This document shows positions 27,503 through 40,200 of a DNA stretch of 64,000 nucleotides, piece by piece. Position numbers and translations under genes: made by a program. This DNA is from Halichondria panicea. Lineage: Eukaryota > Porifera > Demospongiae > Suberitida > Halichondriidae. The DNA lies in the NCBI RefSeq assembly GCF_963675165.1, contig NC_087390.1, positions 165,001 through 229,000 of the forward strand. The letters are read 5' to 3'. Below the pieces are notes generated by a model. It made no database searches, was not told where the DNA came from, and saw only the letters and a list, made by a program, of their open reading frames with translations. Numbering within the stretch: the first letter of the stretch is position 1; each line of letters starts with the position of its first letter.

Positions 27503-30210
27503 TTACGAGTCCAAATTGTAACATTGACACGAACAGGCCGTCACTGGGCACTCTTGGTGGTTGCTATGGTGATATAAAACAACGATTAATTACATCAAAG
27601 ACATTGTCACAATAATATTACACCTACCTAAACCACTCTGCGATATGGTTGGCATGACCACCGTGACGGCAACTCTGACACCACGTAAACCATTTCCCAA
27701 ACTGGTCAGACGGCTTTACAGAACCTGTAAGACGAGAATATGTATACCAGTTATTCCAATGACCTCTCTGACCTTTGGACTGAGGGGTGGGCTTGTTGGC
27801 GGTGGCAACCATATTGAGTAGACACAGTGAGCAACGAGGAAGAGGTTTGCGGCAGTTTGGGCAACTGGTCGCCTGTGGGGGACAATAATATACAAATAAT
27901 TTGTTGGTGAAAAACTTTTGCGAATGAGCCAAATTAGCAGAAAATCTTACCCTTTTTGCGATCTAACTATTAGGTTCTGGCAAGGATCGTGTGTCATAAC
28001 TATGAGTTTTTGCAAAGTGATCAACGCTCGCAAAGTTTGCATTGATGCTCGTAAAATATTCCAGTGTTACAGGTACTGTACGCAAAGGGACAACAGGCTA
28101 GAGTTAATGTAATGTCCGCTAGTTGTCCGTCTAGTAACTGTTATGAAAGCGAAAATGGTGTCTCTCTAATTACTAAAGGAAAGAAAAGGAATTTTCCCAC
28201 GCTAGCTAAGTGGAAACCTTTATAACAAGCTGTAAATAACGCATTCAAACAATTGTTACAATAATACCCTCTCCTACACAATGCTATACCGGATAGCGGG
28301 TATATTAAACTTTCGTGGAAATATCGTTTGAAAGGTTTTTGCAAATTTAAATTTCGCGGAATAGCAGCCTTTTTGCAGCATGCATGTGTATTAAATTCAT
28401 AGGTATAAATGTTCGTGGTACATGCTTAATCAGCGAAAATGACAAGCATTAATTTTATACCCTCGAAATATACCCGCTATACGGTATACAAGAGCTCTCA
28501 CATTGCGTCCTGTATTGGTACCAGTGTGGTAGCCAGCCCGTCGATCTGTGTACACAACATGTCACATGATAAGCAGGCAGTGTCATGTGATAAGAATAGA
28601 GCAGTGTCATGTGATCTCACCTGGTCTGAGGGATTCACTCGCAATAGACTTGCTACAAAAGTTACATATCACAAACGCTTGTCTTGCCGGCTTGAGGGTG
28701 GGGTCAAGATATTTCCTCTGCCCATCAAACAGTGCTCTGTGGGGGGTCCAAAGGGGGGGGGAGGAGTAATTACATGTATAAGCAAATGTTGGAGAAAAAA
28801 GCACATGGCTTATGGCCCTTGCTTTTGTACAAGTTGCTAGATTTCGACCAATCACAAACTATGTATCTAAGCACATCATTGGAAAGGTAATTCTGAGAGC
28901 TATTGGTTTTGAAATTGGACAATCTGAACACAAATAACAGTCTCTCAAAGATAGCTACCAAAACGGCTGAATAGTCAGAGTGCAGCCATATAAGGCATGA
29001 GGCATGAGGCATGATAGACGATGGTAGGGAAATGTGTTGACTATTATTTATTGGGTCTGAAAAACCATCCTTCAATTATCAACCAGCACAAACACATTCT
29101 TAAATAAACACAAAAACTGCTTAGCAGTAAATACGTATCGATACTGTCTAGAAATGTCTCAAGCTAGGTTACGATTTTTCTTTTTCACTAAGTAAAATGA
29201 TCTTAGCGATAAATACATGTCAGCCAAAACAAAATATATGGCATGAGGTAAGGTCATGTGGGGAGGTAGTGAACTGAACTTTGAACCCATTTTAAGGGCT
29301 GTAGGACAATCGTTATTTACACCATAATTAGAGTGGGTTATTTTCTCGTATTTTTCGTAATAGTAGAGTATCATCATTAATACACAAATAGAATATACGT
29401 CACTATCCGAATATTTAGACTGCGAAATATAAAAATTACCGGCTATTATGGTACGTATAATGCAAAGATGTCCTTGGCATCAAATTAGACATCCTATAGG
29501 GGACAGTTTGTAGGAAGTGAGATAACTTATAACACGACACAAGGAAACAACACATCCTCTTCCATAATCAACACAGGCCCACAGATATGTACTACTACCA
29601 GTAACCAGCATAACTATAGCCTCAGGCCAGCATAATTATAGCCTCAGGCCAACTACAAGTGCTCTTTGGCAAGACAAGAACAGAACTACTCATCACTCCT
29701 GCTACTACTGCAATACTTAATACTAACTCTCTACAACAAAAATTGGCATGACTGATTATGACAGGTCAAAAGTCATGTACATATCAGAACTATAATAATT
29801 TTTCTAGAGCTTTTGATGATTAATAGGGTAAATGACCGTGGTTACGATTACCATGACTACCTAACGTGCTCACCGTTGATGCCACATCTGCCACAGATCC
29901 AGGAGGTCTCTATACCTGCGTGGGCGTGTGTGTATGCGCTGGTTAGTTAGTCTCGGGAACTTCCTGACTTGACAACTGTTGACACAGTAGCTATGTCTAC
30001 ACTCGCCACACGGCTACATGCCCAGCCGGTCTGACATTTAATGAGGGCGGCTATTAATTAAAGTTAACGAGTTCATTCGCCTTGTGAGGGCAGCTGGTAA
30101 TTGAAGCTAACGAGCACACTCACCCCTGGAACCATGCCTGGACCTGTGTTATCCTAGACACTGCAGTCATGACTTGACCAGAGAGTAAGCATGCCAGCTG
30201 TACATCTCCA

Positions 30211-30253
<43 letters not shown>

Positions 30254-33200
30254 GGGGGGGGGGGTCATGTCACAGCTATATATACCCAGCATGCAGTGAG
30301 TGTGTGCCCAGCCTCAATTTCACACTAATAATAGTTATTTGCCTACATTATTTTATAACCTAACATGAAATTGTGCCTAAAAGGATGGTAATTTTTGTCT
30401 AGAGGTACACATACTGACAGTGATTACCAACCAGGCAGTAGAATAAAATACAGCGTGGAAATTTTTTTTTTTTTTTTTTTTACTGAAACAAGTTTATGCA
30501 TGAGGCAGAGGTACACCAGAAAATAGCTATTAAATAGAGCTAACATTAATCTGTGACCTAATCCCTGGCTACATGCACTCACCATATTGACATAGTTGGC
30601 TAGCAGAGCCAGTCCCTCGTTAGGTAGTCCAGTGAGGAACAGGCCACTGATGTCCCCCCGGCCCACCACCTGTCTAGTCAGGGAAGAGATATGAGCACAC
30701 AGCTGTCTGTCATCAAGGTAGGTACATGCAAACGCCACACGGTCTTGCAGTGACATCTCGGTCTCGTTCTGTATACACGGGGAAACGTACATATGTCGAA
30801 TATTACCACCAGAGCCTGTTATTTTCTGAAGATACAGAATAAAATACATTACTACGATGTCCTTTTGTGTGCTAAGTACACTAACGTTACTGTTATAAAT
30901 CCATTCTCACTAATTAAAACAAAGGCTGACATATGGAGATAAAATGAGGCACTTTGGCTGACTGCCCATAGCACTAGCTTGGATCAACCAATTTAAAAAC
31001 TAAAACCTGCATTCTGTAGCTCAAAGAAAGGTCTATCACATGACATGTTTAGATCTGAGATCTGGGACAACTTAAACACCCGAGTGCAGTCTATTATATA
31101 CTCACTAGAACGTCAGCAAACCCATCCCTGCCAGAGCTACACAGGAAGTTGAAGGTGGCCCTCAGATAAGGGTGGCTGATTTGACTCTTGACACCATAAC
31201 AGGTCTCCCTCCATAGCTTGCTCTCATGCGGTGTGTAACCAGAGAGGGCCAGGGCTATCAGGTTCAGGACATTACCTAGCAGGGGGAGGGGGTCTCACTG
31301 TTATAGCTATACAAAGACAAACAGGACATACTAGCCACAATAATAATACTAACAATCCCCTCACTGGCAATTAAGTTAAGCACATTTATTATTTTACTTG
31401 GTGGGGGGGGAGGGGGATTTACCCTCTCAAGTGCTGTTATAGCAATCCTTACGCTGGACATACATTGTATAGCCATAAGCTAATATAACTATCTCATCAC
31501 TGGCAACCAATATCAGGGCTGAAATGTTAGAATCTTAACCTCGGGCAATGTCTTTGCGTTGCTTAGCGATGGCGGCCCCATCTTTGAGAGACGTGATACT
31601 TCTACGAATGTGACCATGGAACACGGCCACGGCAGCAGCTCGCTCAAAGTTATCCTCCATTTCCTGTCTGTGGGCGGAGTTTCAAGATATGATTATATTC
31701 GTAAGGCAACAATAAAAACTATGTACACAAAACAAAACAAATAAAAATATAATTTTTATGGGAAATGTTGTATATAATTATAGCATACCTTTTAAGGAAG
31801 TCCTCTAGAGTCCCGACCTCGAAGCTCCACCCACATAGTCGGAGGGCTAATCGTCGCTCCTTGCTCAGGTAGATTGGGAATTGGGGGGTTTCCCCAGGGA
31901 TAGCCCCCTCCCTCTCCCTCCAGCTGACTGCCTTGGACGTGGTAGTGGGCGTGACCACCTCATAGTCTAGGGGGGGGGTAGGCCGTCGTTAATAATTATT
32001 GATACTTAAAAAATACTCTGGCCACCCCCTCCACACACACACACACACACACTCACCAACTAGCTTATCCGCCCCCACCACTGAGCACACACCCAACAGA
32101 GACTTGGCACTCCGCTCTAATAACCCTTTCTGCATTAACTCTCTTTGCACTGGAAAAAAAAGTTCACACACACGGAGGGTTAATGCTGAAACCAAGGCAA
32201 CGCACTTTTGACCCAGCTCCACACTTCCTTCAACACAGGGTCGTCACCAACGACACAGAGATTGGAGTCAGCCTGTGGGAAATATAATTATACTGTATGT
32301 AAATTACACGTATACCGTATTTATTCCATTTAAGGCGACACTCTAAATATAGGACATTTGGATATTTCTCCCATATACACATGTAGCACATACCATATCA
32401 GAGGAGGTCCGACATGCGTGCATGAATCACTACAAGTGCTAGTGTATTTGGCCTGGACATATCACGTGACCGCAATGACATCAATGGACTGAACTTGTAG
32501 TGATTCGTGCACGCATGTCGGACCTCCTCTGACAACATATTGTTTTGTGTACATAGTTTTGCAAACCACAATTCTTTTAGAATAAATATACGGTGGTGTA
32601 CAGTAAAGACTTACTTCAAACCCATAACCGAGTTTTACTCTTTCTTTCATTTTGACAGATATGTCTTTCATTGATTGACTTTTGCCCTCAGACTCGGACT
32701 ACAAGGATCACATGACATGCAGGTACACACACCAATAGATGACTCACCATCTCAGCCGAGAATAGAGCACTAGAACGGCCAAACATCAAGTCCACTCTAG
32801 AAGACCAGCTCTGCACGTGTGTGTGTGTGTGGGGGGGGGGAGTGTGTGTGTGTGGGTGGGTGTGTGTGTGTGTGCGTGAGGATAAACTAATGTACGTACA
32901 GTAAAACACACGATACGAATGATCCAGCAATAATGAGTAAAATGTAATAGTAGTGTCCATAGTGTATGTATTCAGACTAGCTCACAATAGGCATCTTGTC
33001 GTGTGCTTGTACCTCCCTCACTCCATTCTCAGCACTCAGTAAGCCCCGCCCATCCCACTGAGGGTGCCAACTCACACCTGTCAACTTGACCTGCTCACCT
33101 GCACACACACCAGCGTCGTTAAATGAAGCATTTGAATGGCCATAACTTTAGTTCTGTTGGTCCAATAACGTTAATTTTATGATTTTCTGAAAGCTTAGAG

Positions 33201-35997
33201 AGAGGCCTTTCAGATTATGCAATAAAATCAAAGTCTATTTTTGGTCTGTTTTGGATAAAATATCATAGTTCCAAAAATGGGAATTATGGCCCGTTCCAAA
33301 ATTGAGATTTGAGCATACCATCTGAAAGAGCTGCTTCTAAGCTTTCAGAAAATCATAAAATCGTTGAATTTGGACTACCAGAACTCTAGTTACAGAGCCA
33401 ACTTAGGCTTCCGTAGCTTTTAATTCGTATTGATCACTCTCTCCTGCATAGCTCCCTATTGGACCATCAGAACTCCAACAATACATACTCAGCCAATCCT
33501 ATACTGTACTGGTTGTCTAGTACACGTACCTCTGCCATTAGAATAGTATGGACATCGGTCTGTCATCAACTGTGTCAGGTGATCTGTGTACAGCTCTGCT
33601 GTCGACTCGTCCAGTGCTGTGTGTGGGGGTGTGTAAAGTGTGAGGAATGTGAGGGGGTGGGGGAGCTTACAGGGACTGCTGTACGACGGCAGATCAATGA
33701 GACGGAGATACGGAGGTTCTGAGAAGAGCACAGACAGACATCCACACCTGCACGTAACACAACACACGTTACAGACCATGTACAGTAGTACAGCTAGATC
33801 TCACTTATATAGCCCATGCTTTTTCCTGAAAATGAACGTAAAATTTGAACCTAAAATAAATTACTGATCTAAGCGCTACGTGTACTCAATACCAAATATC
33901 GGATGTTTGCAACACACAAGTTATGGCCTCTCAAAGGTAGCTACGAAAACAGGTCTGATTCATCTACTAAAAATGTTATCTCCTCAGGTAGTACATGTAT
34001 TGCATACAGTAGAGCTATCACTATACAGAGTGTAACAATGTGTGTACCTAGCTCACCTAGTAGGAGCCCAGGATAGTCTGAGGATGGAGCCAGAGCGTGA
34101 AAAAGAGTACACGGGACGAGCAAACTGTCGGATATCCCACAAGTACACCGTGCCTCCCTGCACAGTGATGTTTACATAGTCAGTATAAGCACATGTATTA
34201 GGGACCCTACAGCAATTGCTAAGTCACTTGATAGGCCTTTCAAAGAGCTACGAAATACACTTGTAAATGTGCTAACCCAGGCCCCTTCTCCCTACCTCAG
34301 CATAAGAGGCCAGTCTGTTCCCGTCCTGAGGGTCTACTGATATACCCAGGAGGGCCTTGTGTTGAGCTAGCTCACGAGGCTGCACCTGGGAACCAGTCGA
34401 CTTCTCTAGTGTGTGAGTGTGTGCGTGTGTGTGTGAGGGGTGTGCCTTGTGTGAGGCTGGACTTGTGTGGATACAATAATACATTACTTACATGTATAGG
34501 GGATAATAAATGAAAATCTCAACTAAGAGTTTTATACCTCTGATGTCAAACATTCGGATGAACCTGTTTCCCATGCCTGCCACTATACACATCGGTTGAT
34601 TAGGTAACCATGCCAACGACGAGGTTGCCTCCCCCGCACCAATCTCAAAGAACTTTGACCCGTCCTCCACTGGCTCTGAGGGCATCATCTGTCGTATAGA
34701 TGATGTTATTGTCCTGAGAGGTCAGAGTTTAAGGATCAGGGTACACCATATATAGTAGTTGAACTCTGACCTTGTGGTGCTACTGGGGGTAGTGGGTATG
34801 TCTGGACTTGAGGCTCTCTCTATATCCCAGACAACTAGAGAATTGTCATTCCGTGACCTTTCTAAACCCTCGGCAAGCTGGAGGAGGCAACAAATAAAGA
34901 GTAGATGTAAAGCACTGGAGGCAACAAATAAAAAGTAGATATAAGCAGTGTACGATAAATTTACCAGGTGAGCTTCAGTGGGGTTCCAGGCGAGACAGGT
35001 ACAGGGACGGCCATTCCTGGGTGCTGTGAGGGGTGTGTGGGTGTGTGAGGAGTGTGAGTGGGGTTTTGGAACGTACTTAGAATATGCCTGTGAGTCTGCT
35101 GAGGTCCAGGTTGGTCCAGTCCCATACTGCAGTAGCATACAATGGATCGTGTTGATCAATAACATCCATGGGCAAAATATTTAATTAATCTTTTGCCCAA
35201 TTGTATACAAGCACAATGCCACTATTGTACACATGAATGTGACTGCCAGTGTCTTGCTCGTAGGAATCTAATATTAACAAATGTGTAGTTCCGTGGTCTT
35301 ACAATACAGCGAGGGACACTTGGTTGATCAACAGTTTCAACACATACCATATAGCGGGTATATTTCAAGTTTGCAGTTTTCACTAATATTGATTTTCACA
35401 TTTACTATCACATGAATGCTGCAGAACAAAGGCTGCTATTCAGCGAAAATTATCCACAAAAACCTTTCTTCCGCGGAATTTTATGCCCTCTAAATATACC
35501 CGCTTATACGGTACATGTAGTTGATGCTCCTCACTTGGCTAGTAGGACCTTGCCACTGCTTTGCCCGACAGCGAAGTAATAAGGACGATCAGAGCTTTCC
35601 TGCCAGGCTACACACTGGTGGACTGGCATGCAGTGAATGTCCGAGTTAAGCGTAGCCGTCAGGTTGCCGTGGTGACGGGATGACAGGGGGAGAGCATTTT
35701 GGGGCAGCTTTACAGAAACGTCCGTCTAATAATTATACAGGGGGATGATAAATAGATATAATTACTGTGTATTACAATATCGTTTTGATCCTAAACACGA
35801 CGAATTGTCTGCAAGCAAACATACACAGTGTGACATTTAATATGTGCAAGTATATATGGTGTGTGCATATTTAAATAAGTATGTATATCTTATTATGTAT
35901 GTACATTGGAGTATGCGTATATTTTGAGCTCATTTCCATAGGTTGCAAACTCGTTCTCTTTGTTTGGAGACCAGAGGAGCTCCACCTTGCTACTCAT
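27503..35997 (-). CDS. MIOS: GATOR2 complex subunit MIOS (WD40 + C-terminal zinc module)
   Basis: GATOR2 component that relieves GATOR1 inhibition of TORC1 at the lysosome. Minus-strand exons: 35997-35905, 35725-35535, 35126-35077, 35016-34965, 34877-34771, 34713-34538, 34405-34296, 34157-34057, 33747-33530, 33098-32986, 32810-32748, 32698-32615, 32272-32206, 32149-32057, 31966-31789, 31667-31540, 31275-31106, 30768-30583, 30212-30124, 29915-29874, 28736-28621, 27872-27773, 27724-27628, 27563-27503. These give about 895 residues; human MIOS has 875. Landmarks: KVELLWSPNKENEF start, SLVVWDIE and GGTVYLWDIRQF WD blades, RLALRLCGWS, SLQDRVAFACTYL, RDLLDLWQMWHQR, then zinc-binding CNFCSKSI, CPNCRKPLPRCSLC, WFTWCQSCRHGGHA and ECPVTACSCQC. 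Two junctions (exon 2/3 and 21/22) do not keep phase, so small exons are probably missing. Confidence 0.93.
28285..28491. repeat. Foldback element, family B (MIOS intron)
   Basis: Bounded by accggatagcgggtatatta and the mirrored ctcgaaatatacccgctata. Arms are imperfect over the whole 200 bp. It lies in the intron between MIOS exons 21 and 22. Confidence 0.75.
28737..29873. other. MIOS intron 20 (sense order)
   Basis: About 1.1 kb of AT-rich intron with short local duplications (gcataattatagcctcaggcc twice near 29620-29650; aaggcatgaggcatgaggca near 28990). No conserved exon was found. Confidence 0.45.
32398..32532. repeat. Near-perfect 39-bp inverted repeat (MIOS intron 12)
   Basis: The arms 32398-32436 and 32494-32532 match at 38 of 39 positions by eye, separated by 57 bp. 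The arm begins tcagaggaggtccgacatgc. Such a long, clean hairpin is typical of a young MITE. No clear target duplication was seen. Confidence 0.9.
35346..35514. repeat. Foldback element, family B (MIOS intron 2)
   Basis: The ends are ccatatagcgggtatatttc and ctaaatatacccgcttatac. It is a diverged copy of the element at 28285-28491. Confidence 0.7.
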
Positions 35998-36164
35998 GGC
36001 TGCCTATCAGGCCGGGACGTCAGGCCTGAGCTAGCTATATATCTCGAGGCCTAGTACATGTGACTTTGTTTTTGTTTCTATTTGTAGCGCACCTAGCTTT
36101 CAGCCTAATTAGCTGTATTACGTGGTTTATAAGACAAGAAAGCTTCTTTCCTGACTCGTTAGCG
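35998..36164. promoter_or_regulatory. Divergent promoter between MIOS and NOSTRIN
   Basis: Only 167 bp lie between the two start codons, so both 5' UTRs and core promoters are compressed into it or overlap. It contains ggcctgagctagc and an AT-rich stretch near 36080-36120. No element is assigned. Confidence 0.55.
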
Positions 36165-36451
36165 ATGGGGACACACTTCCAAGAGTGCTTCTGGGTGAGT
36201 ATACGACCGTGGGTTAGGGGCCAGTGAGGCTGGAGGCCATTATGCAATGAAAATAGCAATATACAATATTGGTTTACATGTATAAAATGGGTGTGTTACA
36301 TGTCTGTAATTAGTATAACAGTACATGACTATAATTTGTTGCCCCTCTTTTACTGTGTGTACTATGGAGCTCATGCTTACATTCTATTTTCACTGTCTCA
36401 AGAATATTTTATGTAGCTATGTACATGACTCCCCCCACCCACCCACACACA

Positions 36452-36497
<46 letters not shown>

Positions 36498-36685
36498 ACA
36501 CAGGTGGGCAATGGATTTGAGGAGCTCAAAGGGCACATGAGGAAAGGGACGGACTTCTGCAAGGACTTGGAATCACTTCTGGCAGACAGGTACGAAACAT
36601 AGTGTCATTAGAGCCATGGAATGATAACTCATTAAAATGCTAAGTGCATTTAAATTATCGAGGGACCATTTTTCACAAATATGTA

Positions 36686-36728
<43 letters not shown>

Positions 36729-36957
36729 GTGTGGGTGTGTGGGTGGGCGTGTGTACGTGCACTAGCTAGCAATGGTTTCTATGCAACTGAATGTACTGAG
36801 CCAGGACCTCACTAACTACCTTATTAAGTCAAGGTGGCAGGCTAGAGGAAGGCGGAAGCCATTGCACTGTATACTGATCTAATGTTATGGTTTAGGGAGA
36901 CACTTGTGTATAATAATGTATCAATCATTTTGCTGAATATACATGTATAACAACCCC

Positions 36958-36993
<36 letters not shown>

Positions 36994-36996
36994 GGT

Positions 36997-37045
<49 letters not shown>

Positions 37046-37052
37046 CGTGTAT

Positions 37053-37097
<45 letters not shown>

Positions 37098-37139
37098 CGT
37101 GTGTGTGTGTGTGGGTGGGTGCGTGTATGTGTATGTGTA

Positions 37140-37181
<42 letters not shown>

Positions 37182-37230
37182 CGTGTATGTGTATGTGTGT
37201 GTGTGTGGGTGCGTGTGTGTGGGTGGGTGC

Positions 37231-37263
<33 letters not shown>

Positions 37264-40200
37264 CGTGTGTGTGTGTATGTGTGTGTGTGGGTGCGTGTGT
37301 GTGTGCGTGTGTGTGTGTGTGTATGCTTGGGTGTATCCTTGTGACTAGTTGTACACAGTGCATTTATTTAGCCACTGAAACCACATCTTATAAGAATCAC
37401 TTTGTTTGTTAGCTCACAGCGTTATCATCACACACATACACGTATTATTGTGTACTGGCCATACCATTGATGAGCGAGCAGCGGGTATATTTCGAGGGTA
37501 TAAACTTCCGCGGAATAACCGTTACAAAGGTTTTTGCAGATTAAATTTTCACGGAATAGCTAGCAGCCTGTTTGATATTAAATTCGTGAGTATAAATTTT
37601 CGCGGTACACGCTTAATCAGCGAAAACCGCTAACATTTATACCCTCGAAATATACCCGCTGTACGGTATACTGCAGAAGTGATGATTATAAACCATATGT
37701 GTTTAATTATGCACATGCAGGGCGGAGCTTGAGAAGGAATATTCAAATGGTCTTCATAAGATTATCAAGAAAGCGCGTAAAAACACGAGACACCCTCAGG
37801 GAAGTGTGGAGGATGTGTGGGGGCGGATAGTGTCATCACTAGAGTACGAAGAGGAGACTCATCGAACACTGGCCGCCTCTCTATCACAGGAGGGGTCAAA
37901 GGTCATGAAGGCATTCATAGATACGCAGGTCAAGACCAGAGATCCGGTGAGTATTGTGGTGTGTCTAGAAATAGGTTTATTCTTTGTATATATAAACGAT
38001 GAAGTGTCCTTATTGAAACGATGAAGTGTCCTTATTGAAACGATGAAGTGTCCTTATTGAAACGATGAAGTGTCCCTATTGAAACAATGAAGTACGTCCT
38101 TATTTGGGCATGAGAAAGTGTCTGGGTTCTGAGACTAGGCCTAGAGTCTTGGACTAGTGATGGGTCCTTGTGTGTATGTATTGTACAGTGTGGAGACAAT
38201 GTGTGGGGAAATAGGGCGAATACAGACTGTGTGTCTGGAAGTGGTTAATTTGTCAGTGATAGTTCCACTAGTCAGACAGCTCTCCTCTATTTTCCCTGTG
38301 TGTATATATACAATGGTGTGTGTTGTGACTCCAACGCCTGTAATACCGCATCTGCATGGGCCTGTAACCATAGCAACGGAGCAAGCCTACGTCCTTGCCA
38401 AGTACGAACAATTGTATAATTATTTCCACTCTCTTTATGATTAATTTATCCTAAAAATGGCATATTATGTAATAATCGTCCACAGGCTGTGAGTGCAGTG
38501 GACAAACAGTTGAAGCAGTTCATGGACAAGCACAAGTCTCAGCTCAAGGTGAGGGGTGTGGCTTAGTCTCAGCTCAAGGTGTGGCTTGGGTGAGGGGGTG
38601 TGGTTTGTGTGCCAGTATGCACATCAATATGGTACCAAAATTTCATTTGCTTCATTACGTGCATTGCATTGCATGCGTCCATGCCTACGTTTTCGTAGGT
38701 ATAATTTTTATCAGGGTCAGCTTACCATGAAAATATAATTTTTTACCCCACAAAAATGCTCTCAGCCACGCCCACTCCACCCCCCACACACACATAGAAC
38801 AAGCGCAGTGCGTACAAGAGCTGTCGAGATTTGGAGACAAATTGGGAGCAACTGAAAGACATGAAAAGTGGAAAATCTGTCAAAACAGTTGCTGAAAAAG
38901 ATGTGAGTAATAAAAAAAATTATCTATAAACCACTTAAATAGTCAGTAGAAAGAGGTACAGTACATGTGCAGACAGTAGTAATGGTTAGATCTTGGGCAT
39001 GAGGCATCTATGTGTTATAGTGTCCAAACGTAGCTAACTGATTTAGATCCCACTTTTCATTGGCTAACTAGAGCTAACGCAACATGACACCATTTGTATC
39101 CTCAAGCAATCTCTAGTTACTGGGAATAGCTCATAGTTCCGTGCTGAACAAAGATGTTGTGTCTAATAATGCGTAGATCACCAAGATGGAGAGATCATGC
39201 CGTAAGATGGAGGAGTCCCTGGTGAAGGCTGATCGTGAGTACAGAGACAGCAACATCAAGACAGAAGAGTCGAGACTGGGCTGGGAGTCAGCCATGTATA
39301 AATGCTGTAATGTGAGCTACAACAGTACTAGCCTCGGTCCCAGGCCGATTTTTTTTTAATAGAACGAAGTTGAAAAATACGGCGACCTAGCGTTCAATTG
39401 GAGACGGATCGGCCTGGGATCGAGGCTACAACAGTACATGTGTACTCTACTTGAAGCATCTTTAAACGGCCATAACTTTAGTTCCGTTGGTCCAATAACG
39501 TTGATTTTCTGATTTTCTGAAAGCTTAGAGAGAGGCCTTTCAAATGATGGGTTAAAATCAATAGTCTATTTTGGGCCTGCAAAATCTTTTTCCGAAAATA
39601 GGAAATTTTGGCCAGTTCCAAATTTGGGATTTGAGCATACCATCTGAAAGAGCTCCTTCTAAGCTTTCAGAAAATTGTTGAATTTGGACCATCAGAATTA
39701 AAGTTACAGAGCCTACTTTAGATGAAATTATTGTGGGTCCACATATTCTGGCCTATACATGTATCTATTATAGTGATTGGAGATGATGGGTGGTAAATGT
39801 AGATGGGTGTTTTCTATAATCGTTTATCGACCCTGCCCCCCCCCTCTTCTCTGCCCCCCCTCTCTTCTCTGTAGGTGCTTGAGACGCTGGAGTATGAGCG
39901 GATACAGCAAGTTCAGACAATGGTTAACAAGTATTGTGAACTATTGCAGAGCATAATACGTCCCCTGGAGGATGGCACACAGGACATAGCCACAGCCTCT
40001 GACCAGATATCACCAGAGGGAGATATAGAAACCACCTGCACCACTGTGGGCACTGGCCCCAACCAACCAGAGCAACTGCTACTGGACTACTTCGTAAGTG
40101 CCCTTTCCCACATACTGATACCATGTGATAGACCTCCCCCATAGAGCTACAGTTAATAACAGATACTATTTGTAAAGCCTTTGTTGTTTTGCTGTTTTGT

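Noticed and set aside
36842-37412. His-Thr or Val-Cys open frames of up to 170 codons on both strands
   Set aside because: Low-complexity (GT)n repeat in a NOSTRIN intron, no conserved motif.
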